Shown: positions 23,704-32,504, counted from the stretch's first letter. The stretch is DNA of 64,000 nucleotides from DASUBV01 sp963725175 (GCA_963725175.1 CAVRXH010000006.1:6076001-6140000), one strand, 5' to 3'. Translations and numbers: made by a program. The notes: generated by a model not told the origin, from the sequence alone.

Positions 23704-26559
23704 GTGGCAGACCGTCTTGTCGTCCGCGGCGCGCGTGAGCACAACCTGAAGGACATCTCGCTCGACCTGCCCAGGGACGCGATGATCGTCTTCACCGGCC
23801 TGTCTGGGTCCGGGAAGTCCAGCCTGGCGTTCGACACGATCTTCGCCGAGGGGCAGCGCCGGTACGTCGAGTCGCTGTCGGCGTACGCGCGGCAGTTCCT
23901 CGGCCAGATGGACAAGCCCGACGTGGACTTCATCGACGGGCTGTCCCCGGCGGTGTCCATCGACCAGAAGGCCGCCAGCCGTAACCCGCGCTCCACCGTC
24001 GGCACGATCACCGAGGTCTATGACTACCTGCGGCTGCTGTACGCGCGGGTGGGCAGGCCGCACTGCCCCAAGTGCGGCAGGCCGATCGCCAGGCAGAGCC
24101 CGCAGCAGATCGTGGACCGGGTGCTGGAGCTGGAGGAGGGCATCAGGTTCCAGGTGCTCGCGCCGGTGGTCCGCGGCCGCAAGGGCGAGTACGGCGAGCT
24201 GCTGCGCGAGCTCCAGGCCAAGGGCTACTCCCGTGCCAGGGTGGACGGCACGGTGATCCGGCTGGAGTCGGCGCTGTCCGGTGACCTGCCCGCGCTGAAG
24301 AAGTACGAGAAGCACGACATTGAGGTCGTGGTCGACCGGCTGGACGTGAAGGAGTCCGCCCGGCGCCGGCTGACCGACTCGGTGGAGACCGCGCTGTCCC
24401 TGTCGGGCGGCGTGGTGATCCTGGACTTCGTGGACCTGCCGGAGGACGACCCGCAGCGGGAGCGGATGTTCTCCGAGCACCTGGCCTGCCTGTATGACGA
24501 CCTGTCCTTCGACGAGATGGAGCCGCGCTCGTTCTCGTTCAACTCACCGTGGGGCGCCTGCCCGGACTGCACGGGCCTGGGCACCCGGATGGAGGTCGAC
24601 CCCGAGCTGGTCGTCTCCGACCCGGACCTGACGCTGGCGCAGGGCGCCATCGCGGTGTGGAGCGGCGGGCACGTCAGCGATTACTTCGTCCGGCTGATCG
24701 AGGCGCTGGGCAACTCGGTCGGGTTCACCGTGGACACGCCCTGGCGGCGGCTGCCGGCCGCGGCGCGCCGCGCGCTGCTGCACGGGCACGGCGAGCAGGT
24801 GCATGTCAGGTACAAGAACAGGTACGGGCGGGAGCGCTCGTACTACACCAACTTCGAGGGGGCGATCCCCTACATCGAGCGGCGGCACTCCGAGGCGGAG
24901 AGCGACTCCAGCCGCGAGCGGTTCGCCGGGTACATGCGCGAGGTGCCCTGCCCGACCTGCAAGGGCGCCCGGCTCAAGCCGGTCTCGCTGGCGGTCAAGG
25001 TGGACAGCAGGTCGATCTCCGACTTCTGCGCGCTGCCGATCGGCGAGCTGGCCAAGGACCTGCTCTCGCTGGAGCTGTCCGAGCGGGACATGCAGATCGC
25101 CGGGCGGATCCTCAAGGAGGTCAACGCCCGGCTCGGCTTCCTGCTCGACGTCGGCCTTGACTACCTGTCCCTGGACCGCGCGTCGGCGACGCTGGCCGGC
25201 GGCGAGGCGCAGCGGATCCGGCTGGCGACCCAGATCGGGTCCGGCCTGGTGGGCGTGCTTTACGTGCTGGACGAGCCGTCGATCGGGCTGCACCAGCGCG
25301 ACAACCACCGGCTGCTTGAGACCCTGCTGCGGCTGCGCGACCTGGGCAACACGCTGATCGTGGTGGAGCACGACGAGGACACCATCAGGGCCGCCGACTG
25401 GATCGTGGACATCGGCCCGCGCGCGGGCGAGCACGGCGGCGCGGTGGTGGTCTCCGGGCCGGTGCCCGAGCTGCTGGACAGCGAGGAGTCGCTGACCGGC
25501 GCCTACCTGACCGGCCGGATGTCGATCCCGCTGCCCGCCAGCCGCCGCAAGCGGACCAAGGGCAAGGAGATCGTGGTCAAGGGCGCCAGCGAGAACAACC
25601 TCCGCGGCGTCGACGTGGCGTTCCCGCTCGGCTGCTTCGTGGCGGTCACCGGCGTGTCGGGGTCTGGCAAGTCCACGCTGGTCAACGACATCCTGTACAG
25701 CGCGCTTGCCAGGGACCTGCACGGCATGCGGATCGTGCCAGGACGGCACGCCAAGGTGACCGGCACTCAGCACCTGGACAAGGTCGTGCACGTCGACCAG
25801 GGCCCGATCGGCCGGACCCCGAGGTCTAACCCGGCCACTTACACCGGGGTCTTCGACCACGTCAGGAAGCTGTTCGCGCAGACCACCGAGGCGAAGGTGC
25901 GCGGCTACCTGCCCGGCCGGTTCTCCTTCAACGTCAAGGGCGGCCGCTGCGAGGCGTGCTCGGGCGACGGCACCATCAAGATCGAGATGCAGTTCCTGCC
26001 GGACGTCTACGTGCCCTGCGAGGTCTGCCACGGCGCCCGGTACAACACCGACACCCTCCAGGTGCATTACAAGGGCAAGACCATCGCCGACGTGCTGCAG
26101 ATGCCGATCGAGGAGGGCGCCGAGTTCTTCGAGCCGGTGCCCGCCATCCACCGGCACCTCAAGACGCTGGTGGACGTCGGCCTCGGCTACGTGCGGCTCG
26201 GCCAGCCCGCGCCGACGCTGTCCGGCGGCGAGGCGCAGCGGGTCAAGCTCGCCTCCGAGCTGCAGCGCCGCTCGACCGGCCGGACCATCTACGTGCTGGA
26301 CGAGCCGACCACCGGCCTGCACTTCGACGACATCCGCAAGCTGCTCGGCGTGCTCGGCCGCCTGGTCGACGGCGGCAACACCGTCATCGTCATCGAGCAC
26401 AACCTGGACGTGATCAAGACCGCCGACTGGGTGATCGACCTCGGCCCCGAGGGCGGGTCACGCGGCGGCCAGATCATCGCGACCGGCACGCCCGAGCAGG
26501 TCGCGAAGGTCGAGGAGAGCTACACCGGCCAGTTCCTTGCCAAGATGCTGAACGGTTAG
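23704..26559 (+). CDS. uvrA: Excinuclease ABC subunit A
   Basis: Damage-sensing ATPase of nucleotide excision repair, 951 residues. The first Walker A is GLSGSGKSSLAFD, the second GVSGSGKSTLVND. Two ABC signatures (LAGGEAQRIRLA and LSGGEAQRVKLA) and Walker B YVLDEPSIGL / YVLDEPTTGL are complete. Zinc-binding Cys pairs lie at CPKC, CPDC...CPTC and CEAC...CEVC. The start is GTG at 23704; the family start (ADRLVVRGAREHNLK) begins at once. Full length and uninterrupted. Confidence 0.97.
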   Translation: MADRLVVRGAREHNLKDISLDLPRDAMIVFTGLSGSGKSSLAFDTIFAEGQRRYVESLSAYARQFLGQMDKPDVDFIDGLSPAVSIDQKAASRNPRSTVGTITEVYDYLRLLYARVGRPHCPKCGRPIARQSPQQIVDRVLELEEGIRFQVLAPVVRGRKGEYGELLRELQAKGYSRARVDGTVIRLESALSGDLPALKKYEKHDIEVVVDRLDVKESARRRLTDSVETALSLSGGVVILDFVDLPEDDPQRERMFSEHLACLYDDLSFDEMEPRSFSFNSPWGACPDCTGLGTRMEVDPELVVSDPDLTLAQGAIAVWSGGHVSDYFVRLIEALGNSVGFTVDTPWRRLPAAARRALLHGHGEQVHVRYKNRYGRERSYYTNFEGAIPYIERRHSEAESDSSRERFAGYMREVPCPTCKGARLKPVSLAVKVDSRSISDFCALPIGELAKDLLSLELSERDMQIAGRILKEVNARLGFLLDVGLDYLSLDRASATLAGGEAQRIRLATQIGSGLVGVLYVLDEPSIGLHQRDNHRLLETLLRLRDLGNTLIVVEHDEDTIRAADWIVDIGPRAGEHGGAVVVSGPVPELLDSEESLTGAYLTGRMSIPLPASRRKRTKGKEIVVKGASENNLRGVDVAFPLGCFVAVTGVSGSGKSTLVNDILYSALARDLHGMRIVPGRHAKVTGTQHLDKVVHVDQGPIGRTPRSNPATYTGVFDHVRKLFAQTTEAKVRGYLPGRFSFNVKGGRCEACSGDGTIKIEMQFLPDVYVPCEVCHGARYNTDTLQVHYKGKTIADVLQMPIEEGAEFFEPVPAIHRHLKTLVDVGLGYVRLGQPAPTLSGGEAQRVKLASELQRRSTGRTIYVLDEPTTGLHFDDIRKLLGVLGRLVDGGNTVIVIEHNLDVIKTADWVIDLGPEGGSRGGQIIATGTPEQVAKVEESYTGQFLAKMLNG

Positions 26560-26595
26560 CTCAGGCGGACTCGCCGGTTCATCTCCCGGCCGGGA

Positions 26596-27443
26596 TCAGG
26601 GCCGGCCGGCGGGGTCGGCCTCGGCTGCCGGGCCGGTCATCGGCTCGCCCTGCCGGTACATCCGGGGTGGCTTGAGGCCCGCCGACTGGCCGCCGTCCAC
26701 CGGGAGGACGGCGCCGGTGATGAACGACGACCCGGCCGAGCACAGCCACAGCACGGCCTGCGCCACCTCGTCGGCGGTGCCGACCCGGCGCATCGGGGTG
26801 GCCTGCCCCGCTTGCCGCCGCGCCTCGGCCCGGCGGCCTCCAGGTGGTGAGTGAGGATCGGCCCCGGAGCCACCACGTTGACCCGGATGCCCCGGTCGGC
26901 GTAGTCCAGCGCGGCAACCTTGGTCATCCCGATCACCCCCGCCTTCCCGGTCACGTACGCGGCCAGCCCCGACACGCCGATGGTGCCGGCCAGCGAGGCC
27001 ATGTTGACGATGGCGCCGCCGCCGCTGGCCAGCATCGCCGGGATCTGGAACTTCATCCCCAGGAACGTGCCCCGGATCGCGGTGGTGACCCCGAGGCCGA
27101 ACTCGCCGGGGTCCAGGTCGGCCAGCGGCGTCGGCATCGGCCCCGCCATCGCGTTGTTGAACGCCGCGTCCAGCCGGCCATAGGCCTCCAGGGTGGCGTC
27201 CGCCAGGGCGCGCATGGACTCCGGGTCCGTGACGTCGGCCCGGACGGCCAGCGCCCGGCCGCCGCCCGCCTCGATCTGGGCGGCCACGGCTCGCAGCGCG
27301 CCCAGGTCGCGCGCGGCCAGCACGACCGACGCCCCGGCCGCCGCGAATGCCTGTGCGGTGGCCGCGCCGATGCCCCGGCTGGCCCCAGTCACCAGCGCCA
27401 CTCGTCCCTCGAACCCGCCCGGCCCGCCCTCGAACCCGCTCAT
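26596..27443 (-). CDS. Short-chain dehydrogenase/reductase (one frameshift)
   Basis: SDR of about 282 residues once a frameshift near 26818-26826 is corrected (one base appears missing). The cofactor loop is TGASRGIG (residues 19-26), the active site has S...YVTGK (GLAAYVTGKAG), and NNAMAG replaces NNAG. The C-terminal half, after the shift, reads MRRVGTADEVAQAVLWLCS, the usual SDR ending with VDGG. GAGAGGAGACCAC precedes the ATG. It is divergent from a MarR gene, with an operator-like palindrome over its promoter, so it is probably controlled by that MarR protein. Substrate unknown. Confidence 0.85.
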
Positions 27444-27470
27444 GTGGTCTCCTCTCGATCAGGCAGAACT

Positions 27471-27510
27471 AGCTTAGGCATCAAAGCATTAAACGTCAAA
27501 GACTTTGACG
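27471..27510 (-). promoter_or_regulatory. SDR promoter overlapped by MarR operator palindrome
   Basis: On the minus strand TTGACG (27494-27499) and TAAGCT (27471-27476) are exactly 17 bp apart, a strong housekeeping promoter for the SDR gene. A 17-bp palindrome, CGTCAAAGACTTTGACG (27494-27510), covers the -35 box. On the plus strand the same palindrome lies just before the marR start, with TAGCCT (27525-27530) 6 bp from its ATG, suggesting a leaderless marR message and autoregulation. Confidence 0.75.
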
Positions 27511-27536
27511 ATGGCGGCGCGTGCTAGCCTGCCGCT

Positions 27537-27971
27537 ATGTCAGCACCCGCCCGCCCGGCGAGCCCGCCGATCGGCTTGCACCTGGCCCGCGTCGCGCGGG
27601 ACACGAGCCGGGCGTTCGACGCCGCGCTGACCCAGGCCGGCGGGTCGCTGCCGGTCTGGCTGGTGCTGATCTCGCTGAAGAGCGGGAAGCTGGCGAACCA
27701 GCGGGAGCTGGCTGGCGCAGTCGGCATCCAGGAGGCCACGCTCACCCATCACCTCAACGCGATGGAGGCGGCGGGGCTGCTGACCAGGCGCCGGGACCCG
27801 GCCAACCGCCGAGTGCACTTGGTCGAGCTGACCCCCGAGGGGGACCGGCTGTTCCTGAAGCTGCGCGAGGCCGCGGCGGAGTTCGACCAGCGGCTGCGGG
27901 CCGGGATGCAGGCGGAGGACGTAACCCGGCTCGGCGAGCTGCTGGACCGGCTGCGCGCCAACCTGGCCTGA
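27537..27971 (+). CDS. MarR-family transcriptional regulator
   Basis: A 144-residue winged-helix repressor: dimerisation helices at both ends, recognition helix IQEATLTHHLNAMEAAGLLTRR and wing RDPANRRVHLVELTPEG. MarR proteins bind palindromes and release on binding small phenolic-type ligands or oxidation. It lies divergent from the SDR gene around a 17-bp palindrome, the classical regulator/target arrangement. The ATG at 27537 has no Shine-Dalgarno and is probably leaderless. Confidence 0.88.
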   Translation: MSAPARPASPPIGLHLARVARDTSRAFDAALTQAGGSLPVWLVLISLKSGKLANQRELAGAVGIQEATLTHHLNAMEAAGLLTRRRDPANRRVHLVELTPEGDRLFLKLREAAAEFDQRLRAGMQAEDVTRLGELLDRLRANLA

Positions 27972-28025
27972 GCGGCCCGCGCTCAGGGCGAATCGGGCTC
28001 TGGCCGGATCTGGCATTCTTTGCGG

Positions 28026-28796
28026 ATGCACCTGAACCCTCCGTCGCAGTACGCCGACGATCGCAACCTCCGTGCCCGGCAGCGACTCTGGCAGTGCCAG
28101 CAGCCGTTCTTCGACATCGCGGCGTGGGTGCTGGACCTGGCCGGGATATTGCCAGGCCAGCGGGTGCTGGACGTCGGCTGCGGCAACGGCGGCTACCTGG
28201 CCCGGCTGCGCGAGCGCGGGGCGCGGGCCGTCGGCCTTGACCTGTCCCTGGGCATGCTCCGGTCGGCGTCGCATCCCGAGCTGGTCAATGCCGACGTGAC
28301 CGCGCTGCCGTTCCGCGACGGGTGGGCGGACGTGATCGTGGCCCCGCACATGCTGTACCACGTGCCGGACCGGCCGGCGGCGGCCCGCGAGCTGCGCCGG
28401 GTGCTGGCGCCGGGCGGCCTGCTGGTCGCCGTCACCAACGGCGAGGGCCACCTGCGGGAATTGCGCGACGTGGCGCAGCAGGTGGCCGGCCAGCCTGGCT
28501 GGCGGATGCGCAGCCTGGCGACTGAGTCGTTCCGGCTGGAGAACGGCGCCGATCAGCTCGCCGTGGCCTTCGGCTCGGTTCAGATCGTGCTGCCGCGGGA
28601 CACCGCCCCGGTGCGGATCACCGACCCGGCAGTGGCGGCCGACTACGTGGCCAGCATGGGCGACATCTACGCCGCCCAGATCGCCCGGCCCTGGCCGGAG
28701 GTGGTGGCCGGAGTGCACGCCGCGGTGGCGCGGATCATCGCCGAGCGGGGCAGCTTCGCGGTGCACGGGCAGAGCGGCGCATTCGTCTGCCGCTGA
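28026..28796 (+). CDS. Class I SAM-dependent methyltransferase
   Basis: A 256-residue protein with Methyltransf_11-type motifs: VLDVGCGNGGYLARL (motif I), VGLDLSLGML, LVNADVTALPFRDGWADVIVAPHMLYHVPD and LAPGGLLVAVTNGEGH. The acceptor is unknown. ATG 28026 is preferred to an in-frame TTG 6 bp upstream. CATTCT ends 6 bp before the ATG and no ribosome site is seen, so the message may be leaderless. It follows marR on the same strand, 54 bp after its stop codon. Confidence 0.8.
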   Translation: MHLNPPSQYADDRNLRARQRLWQCQQPFFDIAAWVLDLAGILPGQRVLDVGCGNGGYLARLRERGARAVGLDLSLGMLRSASHPELVNADVTALPFRDGWADVIVAPHMLYHVPDRPAAARELRRVLAPGGLLVAVTNGEGHLRELRDVAQQVAGQPGWRMRSLATESFRLENGADQLAVAFGSVQIVLPRDTAPVRITDPAVAADYVASMGDIYAAQIARPWPEVVAGVHAAVARIIAERGSFAVHGQSGAFVCR

Positions 28797-28915
28797 CCGC
28801 GTGTGTTCCTGAATGGGCGAGGGGCGTGTTTTGCCGACATTATGCACAGGGCGGCTGGCTTAGTGCGGTTTGCAGTTTTACCGAGAGAATCATGCGGTCA
28901 ATCCAGCGGTTTGCT

Positions 28916-28944
28916 TTGACAATCTGGCGCTGAGCCTGCACCAT
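28916..28944 (+). promoter_or_regulatory. lsr2 promoter, leaderless
   Basis: A consensus TTGACA (28916-28921) is followed after 17 bp by CACCAT (28939-28944). The lsr2 ATG begins 7 bp after this box and nothing like a Shine-Dalgarno is present (CCCGAAC before ATG), so transcription probably starts at the start codon. Confidence 0.6.
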
Positions 28945-28951
28945 CCCGAAC

Positions 28952-29272
28952 ATGGCTAAGAGTGTGAGCGTAGTAATCACCGATGACCTTGACGGGTCCC
29001 CCGACGCCGAGACCGTGTCGTTCACCATCGACGGTCACAGCTATGAGATCGACCTGGGCCAGAAAAACCTCGCCAAGCTCCAGAAGTCGCTTCAGCCATT
29101 CATGGACGCGGGGCGGCGCACCGCATACCGGCGGGCGGCCAGGGGCCGGGCCGTGAGCCCGAGAATCGACCGGGCGGCCGTCCGGGCCTGGGCTAACGCG
29201 CAGGGCATGAAGGTTTCCGAGCGGGGCAGGATTAGCGCGGACGTGCTGCGGCAGTACGAGGACGCGCATTAG
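28952..29272 (+). CDS. lsr2: Lsr2 nucleoid-associated xenogeneic silencer
   Basis: A 106-residue H-NS-like protein that binds AT-rich DNA. The N-terminal dimerisation strands (VVITDDLDGSPDAETVSFTIDGHSYEIDL, residues 7-35) and helix are followed by a linker and a C-terminal DNA-binding domain (VRAWANAQGMKV) with the RGR minor-groove hook in SERGRISADVLRQYEDAH. Complete and typical length. The upstream 150 bp are the AT-richest nearby and hold a TTGACA promoter, which may allow autoregulation. Confidence 0.95.
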   Translation: MAKSVSVVITDDLDGSPDAETVSFTIDGHSYEIDLGQKNLAKLQKSLQPFMDAGRRTAYRRAARGRAVSPRIDRAAVRAWANAQGMKVSERGRISADVLRQYEDAH

Positions 29273-29331
29273 CGGCGCCGGAATGCGGCGGCCATCGCGG
29301 AATCGCTGAGGCCGCCGCTCCCGGCGGCGCG

Positions 29332-30090
29332 CTAGGCCGATGACCGCCAGGTCGCCAGGGCCATTCTGATCAGCTCGGCATTCCCCGTCACGGCCTCCCC
29401 GTAAGGGCCGGTGATGGTGTCTTCCAGGCCGATCCTGGTCGGCAGGCCCAGCGCCCCGGCGTGCGCCACCAGCGGCCAGCAGGCGTCTTCCTCGCCATGC
29501 AGCAGCCGTGGCTCGGCGGCGCCTGTCTCGTCAAGCGCGCGCAGAATCTCATCGGCCGCGGCGATCGCCCGGCCAGCCGGCGTCCCGATGATCTCGATCA
29601 GGATGCGGGCGGGCGGCTCGGCGGGCCGGAACGCGGCCAGGGCGCGCGCGTCGGCGGCCGACCAGATGCCCGCCTCGGTGCCGATCCCGGCTGAGCCCAG
29701 CGTGGTGCTCAGCTCCGCCCAGCCCGGCTCGCTGACGTTCACCGACGCGAAATCGGGCCGCTGCGCGGCGGGCAGGTCTGCCCAGCTAGCCACGGCGGCC
29801 CTCCGCCGCCGGGGATCGCCCGCGGTGATCCACAGCCCCGTCGACACGCCCGCGGGCGTGCCGGGGCAGGCCGCGCGGACGGCGGCCACCGCCGCGCCGA
29901 CGTCGGCAGCCGCCAGCGACTCCCGGCCGCCAGGATCCCTGGGATGCAGGTGCAGCGCCTCCGCCCCGGCCGCGACGGCCGACTCCGCCGACCTGGCCAG
30001 CTCCGCGGGGGTCACCGGTACCCTGGGATGCTCGCTGCGCTGGCGGCCGCCGTTCAGGCACGCTTTCATCCGCTGGACGCGACTGGTCAT
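29332..30090 (-). CDS. BKACE-family (DUF849) beta-keto acid cleavage enzyme
   Basis: A 252-residue TIM-barrel enzyme with KACLNGGR at the start, the zinc-binding LHLHPRD, VSTGLW, SVNVSEPG and the C-terminal GLEDTITGPYG. BKACE enzymes condense a beta-keto acid with acetyl-CoA to give acetoacetate and a new CoA thioester; specificity cannot be read. Slightly shorter than the usual 270-300 residues. The ATG at 30090 is taken, but the ATG at 30069 (MKACLNGG) fits the family start equally well; neither has a clear ribosome site. Divergent from the next hydrolase gene. Confidence 0.82.
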   Translation of the reverse strand: MTSRVQRMKACLNGGRQRSEHPRVPVTPAELARSAESAVAAGAEALHLHPRDPGGRESLAAADVGAAVAAVRAACPGTPAGVSTGLWITAGDPRRRRAAVASWADLPAAQRPDFASVNVSEPGWAELSTTLGSAGIGTEAGIWSAADARALAAFRPAEPPARILIEIIGTPAGRAIAAADEILRALDETGAAEPRLLHGEEDACWPLVAHAGALGLPTRIGLEDTITGPYGEAVTGNAELIRMALATWRSSA

Positions 30091-30161
30091 AGGTCATGCT
30101 CGCACCGGGGCTGGCGGCCGGCGGGCCGGGGGCGCGGGGAGAGCCGGAGAGCGAGGCGGGG

Positions 30162-30785
30162 ATGGACATCAGCACCGGGTACGGCCAGGCCGTGGCCGAG
30201 GTCGACCGGCCGCGCGGTGCCAGGTTCCTGATGGTGCTCACCCACGGGTCAGGCGGTGGCACCGACTCGGCCGACCTGCTGGCGGCCGGGGCGGCCGCGC
30301 TGGCCGCGGGCGGGGCAGTGGCACGAGTGCTCCAGCCCTACCGGGCGCGCGGGGCCAGGGCGCCCGGCACCCCGGCCCGGCAGGACGCGGCCTGGCTGGA
30401 GATCATCGCGGCGCTGCGGGCGGAGCTGCGCGGCCTGCCGCTGATCCAGGGCGGCCGGAGCAACGGCGCCCGGCTGGCCTGCCGCACCGCCCCGCGGGCG
30501 GCCGCGGCCGGGGTGCTCGCCCTGGCCTTCCCGCTGCATCCGCCGGGACGGCCGGACGCCTCGCGGGCGGGCGAGCTGGCGGCGGCCGGGATGCCGGTGC
30601 TGGTGATCAACGGGGAACGGGACCCGTTCGGGATACCTGAGGCGTCGGCCACGGCGCGGGTCGTCGTGCTGCCGGGGGAAGCGCACGCGCTGCGCGGCGG
30701 CTCCGCCCGGATAACGGAAGAAGTCGGAAACTGGCTAAGTGGCCTGCCGGGCCTGGAAAAACGGGTCAGGAAAAGCCGGAACTAG
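30162..30785 (+). CDS. Alpha/beta-hydrolase of the KANL3/Tex30-like type
   Basis: A 207-residue minimal alpha/beta hydrolase: FLMVLTHGSGGG, nucleophile elbow GGRSNGAR, acid in VLVINGERDPFG and His in LPGEAHALRGG. The triad is complete, unlike the larger hydrolase at 21.6 kb. Such small proteins are common in actinomycetes and their substrates are unknown. ATG 30162 (MDISTGYG) is preferred over one 66 bp upstream because the family fold begins there. It diverges from the BKACE gene. Confidence 0.75.
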   Translation: MDISTGYGQAVAEVDRPRGARFLMVLTHGSGGGTDSADLLAAGAAALAAGGAVARVLQPYRARGARAPGTPARQDAAWLEIIAALRAELRGLPLIQGGRSNGARLACRTAPRAAAAGVLALAFPLHPPGRPDASRAGELAAAGMPVLVINGERDPFGIPEASATARVVVLPGEAHALRGGSARITEEVGNWLSGLPGLEKRVRKSRN

Positions 30786-30824
30786 GACAGCCGGGTCAGG
30801 GGCGGGACTAGCGCTCCGGGCCGG

Positions 30825-31076
30825 TCAGGCCGCGGACGAATGGCTCGCGTCTGGCCGGTCCTGCCCGGCCGCCGAGATCAGCGGTGCGGTGAACAGGTCC
30901 GTCGGCCGGTGCGGCGCGATGGCGAATCCGTCCGGAAGCAGCTCTCCGGTGTCCTCGAATACCACGATGCCGTTGCAGAGCAGGCTCCAGCCCTGCTCAG
31001 GGTGGCTGATGATGGTCCTGGCCGCCTCCCGGGCCGGGTCCTGGGGATCCGGACACGGTGGCGTGTGCGGGCACAT
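30825..31076 (-). CDS. DUF5999 family small protein
   Basis: An 83-residue protein beginning MCPHTPPCPDP with the strongly conserved HPEQGWSLLCNGIVVFEDTGELLPDG (residues 29-54), typical of DUF5999, a small actinobacterial family without known function. The three Cys and His in the first eight and later residues might bind metal. The ATG at 31076 follows AGGAGGC; a longer reading upstream has no ribosome site. Confidence 0.82.
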   Translation of the reverse strand: MCPHTPPCPDPQDPAREAARTIISHPEQGWSLLCNGIVVFEDTGELLPDGFAIAPHRPTDLFTAPLISAAGQDRPDASHSSAA

Positions 31077-31319
31077 GCGTGTGCCTCCTGTTAGCGTCTC
31101 GTTGTGCTCTTCGTCACACCCTACTGTGCCAGTCGCTATGTATTTCGCGGCATGGCCCGTTGTGACGGTTTTCGTGACCACACTTTGTAGCTTTCGATAC
31201 ATCCGCTTGAGCGAGTCACGCTGAACTGTGGCACATCATATTCGGAGTGTGAAGGTAACCGGACTGGATGTTACCGCCACCGGGTGTGACGGTAATCCGG
31301 TTTGCCGAGTTCGCGAAAG
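31077..31319. promoter_or_regulatory. AT-richer regulatory gap with spaced direct repeats
   Basis: This gap upstream of the DUF5999 gene is markedly less GC-rich than its surroundings. GTGTGAAGGTAACCGG (near 31247) and GTGTGACGGTAATCCGG (near 31286) form an imperfect direct repeat about 39 bp apart, with GATGTTACCGCC between them in inverted sense to the GGTAAC core. It looks like a multi-site operator, but the regulator is unknown and lsr2-type silencing is an alternative. Confidence 0.45.
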
Positions 31320-31742
31320 TCAGCGCGCCGGCAGGCGCGCTACCTCGACGCCCAGCGCGCGAGCCTGCGGCCGGGCCGGGAACCCGGTCAGCTGGTAGCT
31401 CTCCCGCAGGGTCAGCAGCCGCTCGGCCTCGTCCGTCCAGGCGTGCACGGCGGGCGTCGCCATGGCCTTGCGCCGGAAGATCCGGTCCTCATACCCACGC
31501 GGCCCGATCTCCGCCCGCTGCGCCGCGTAGGCGGCGCGCATCGCGGCGGTCAGCGCCGCGTCGAGTTCCTTGGCCAGCCGGTACTGCTGGTCGCCGGGGG
31601 CCGCGGTGGCCTGCGCGTGGCGGTAATCCTGCTCGGCCCGGCGCGCCGTGGCCAGCAGGCTGTCGAAGCTGTCGGCGAGCGCGACGTCGGCGAGATGAGC
31701 CGCCTCGGCGGCCCCGCTGACCTTATTACGACCCCTTGTCAC
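31320..31742 (-). CDS. Hypothetical helical protein
   Basis: I do not recognise this 140-residue protein. It is mostly alpha-helical and Ala/Arg-rich (SFDSLLATARRAEQDYRHAQ, RLAKELDAALTAAMRAAYAAQ), without signal or membrane segment. Its coding character is supported by a sensible start (MTRGRNKVSG), amino-acid composition and position between other minus-strand genes, but not by any motif. Confidence 0.5.
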   Translation of the reverse strand: MTRGRNKVSGAAEAAHLADVALADSFDSLLATARRAEQDYRHAQATAAPGDQQYRLAKELDAALTAAMRAAYAAQRAEIGPRGYEDRIFRRKAMATPAVHAWTDEAERLLTLRESYQLTGFPARPQARALGVEVARLPAR

Positions 31743-31820
31743 GGCGGTCAGCTTAGCGGATCGCCGTGCTGCGGCCGATTCCCGGCCCGGCCATGCTTCG
31801 GCAGGCCGGGCGGGCTGGGC

Positions 31821-32030
31821 CTACCTGGCGAAATAGTGCCAGCCAAGCCAGAGCCAGCCTGCCAGGATCAGCAGCCTGCCAAGCTTCGGGCGCATCAGGA
31901 AGCCCAGCCACTGCCCCAGCGTGGGAATCGCGTTGCCCGGCCGCCGGCCCAGGATCTCCAGCGTGACCAGCGCCGTTATCAGCACCGCGAAGCCGGCGAT
32001 GGTGATGGCCCTGGTGGCCTCCAGGCTCAC
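31821..32030 (-). CDS. Small two-helix membrane protein
   Basis: A 69-residue protein with two predicted membrane helices (AITIAGFAVLITALVTLEIL and LGRLLILAGWLWLGWHYF) joined by a basic loop. The pattern (RPGNAIPTLGQWLGFLMR, then GWLWLGWHYF) is of the DUF6186-like small actinobacterial membrane proteins. The GTG start at 32030 overlaps the stop of the upstream gene (GTGA), so the two are coupled. Function unknown. Confidence 0.6.
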   Translation of the reverse strand: MSLEATRAITIAGFAVLITALVTLEILGRRPGNAIPTLGQWLGFLMRPKLGRLLILAGWLWLGWHYFAR

Positions 32031-32461
32031 CGGCGCACCAGCGCCCAGCCGCTGAGCAGCCACGCCAGCATCGCGGCGCTCTTCACCGGGTGCGGTGCGA
32101 TCAGCGGGTTGACCAGCTCGGTCAGCGAGGGATGCCACCACTTCGACCCGCTGATGAAGGCCGATGCCTCCCACTCGATCAGGGCGGCGACGGCGATCGC
32201 CCAGTAGGAGAAGCCGGCCACGTCGATCCGCTCCGGCGCCGGGATCCGGGCCGGCGGGCGGCCGTAGGCAATGGCGCCGAGAACCGCGCCCGGCACCAGG
32301 ACGCTCAGCAGCGACCGGGTGGTGAACGGGGCCAGCGCCCCGGCCACCCAGCAGTAGCCCGCGAGGGCGGCGCCGATGGCGATCTTCCGCACGGGCAGCC
32401 CGGCCAGCCGGGACCCGCCGGACGGGCGGTCACGCCAGGGGTTCATGTCGTCTGCGGCCAT
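32027..32461 (-). CDS. Hypothetical multi-span membrane protein
   Basis: A 144-residue protein with about four hydrophobic helices (IAIGAALAGYCWVAGALAPF, LLSVLVPGAVLGAIAYG, FSYWAIAVAALIEWEASAFI, SAAMLAWLLSGWAL). It overlaps the next small membrane-protein gene by 4 bp, and the two probably act together. The start may be the ATG at 32461 or the one at 32446 (MNPWRDRP). I cannot assign a function. Confidence 0.55.
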   Translation of the reverse strand: MAADDMNPWRDRPSGGSRLAGLPVRKIAIGAALAGYCWVAGALAPFTTRSLLSVLVPGAVLGAIAYGRPPARIPAPERIDVAGFSYWAIAVAALIEWEASAFISGSKWWHPSLTELVNPLIAPHPVKSAAMLAWLLSGWALVRR

Positions 32462-32504
32462 CGGATCAATGACAGCATATGTGCTGGTAGCGGGGCCGAT
32501 GGCT

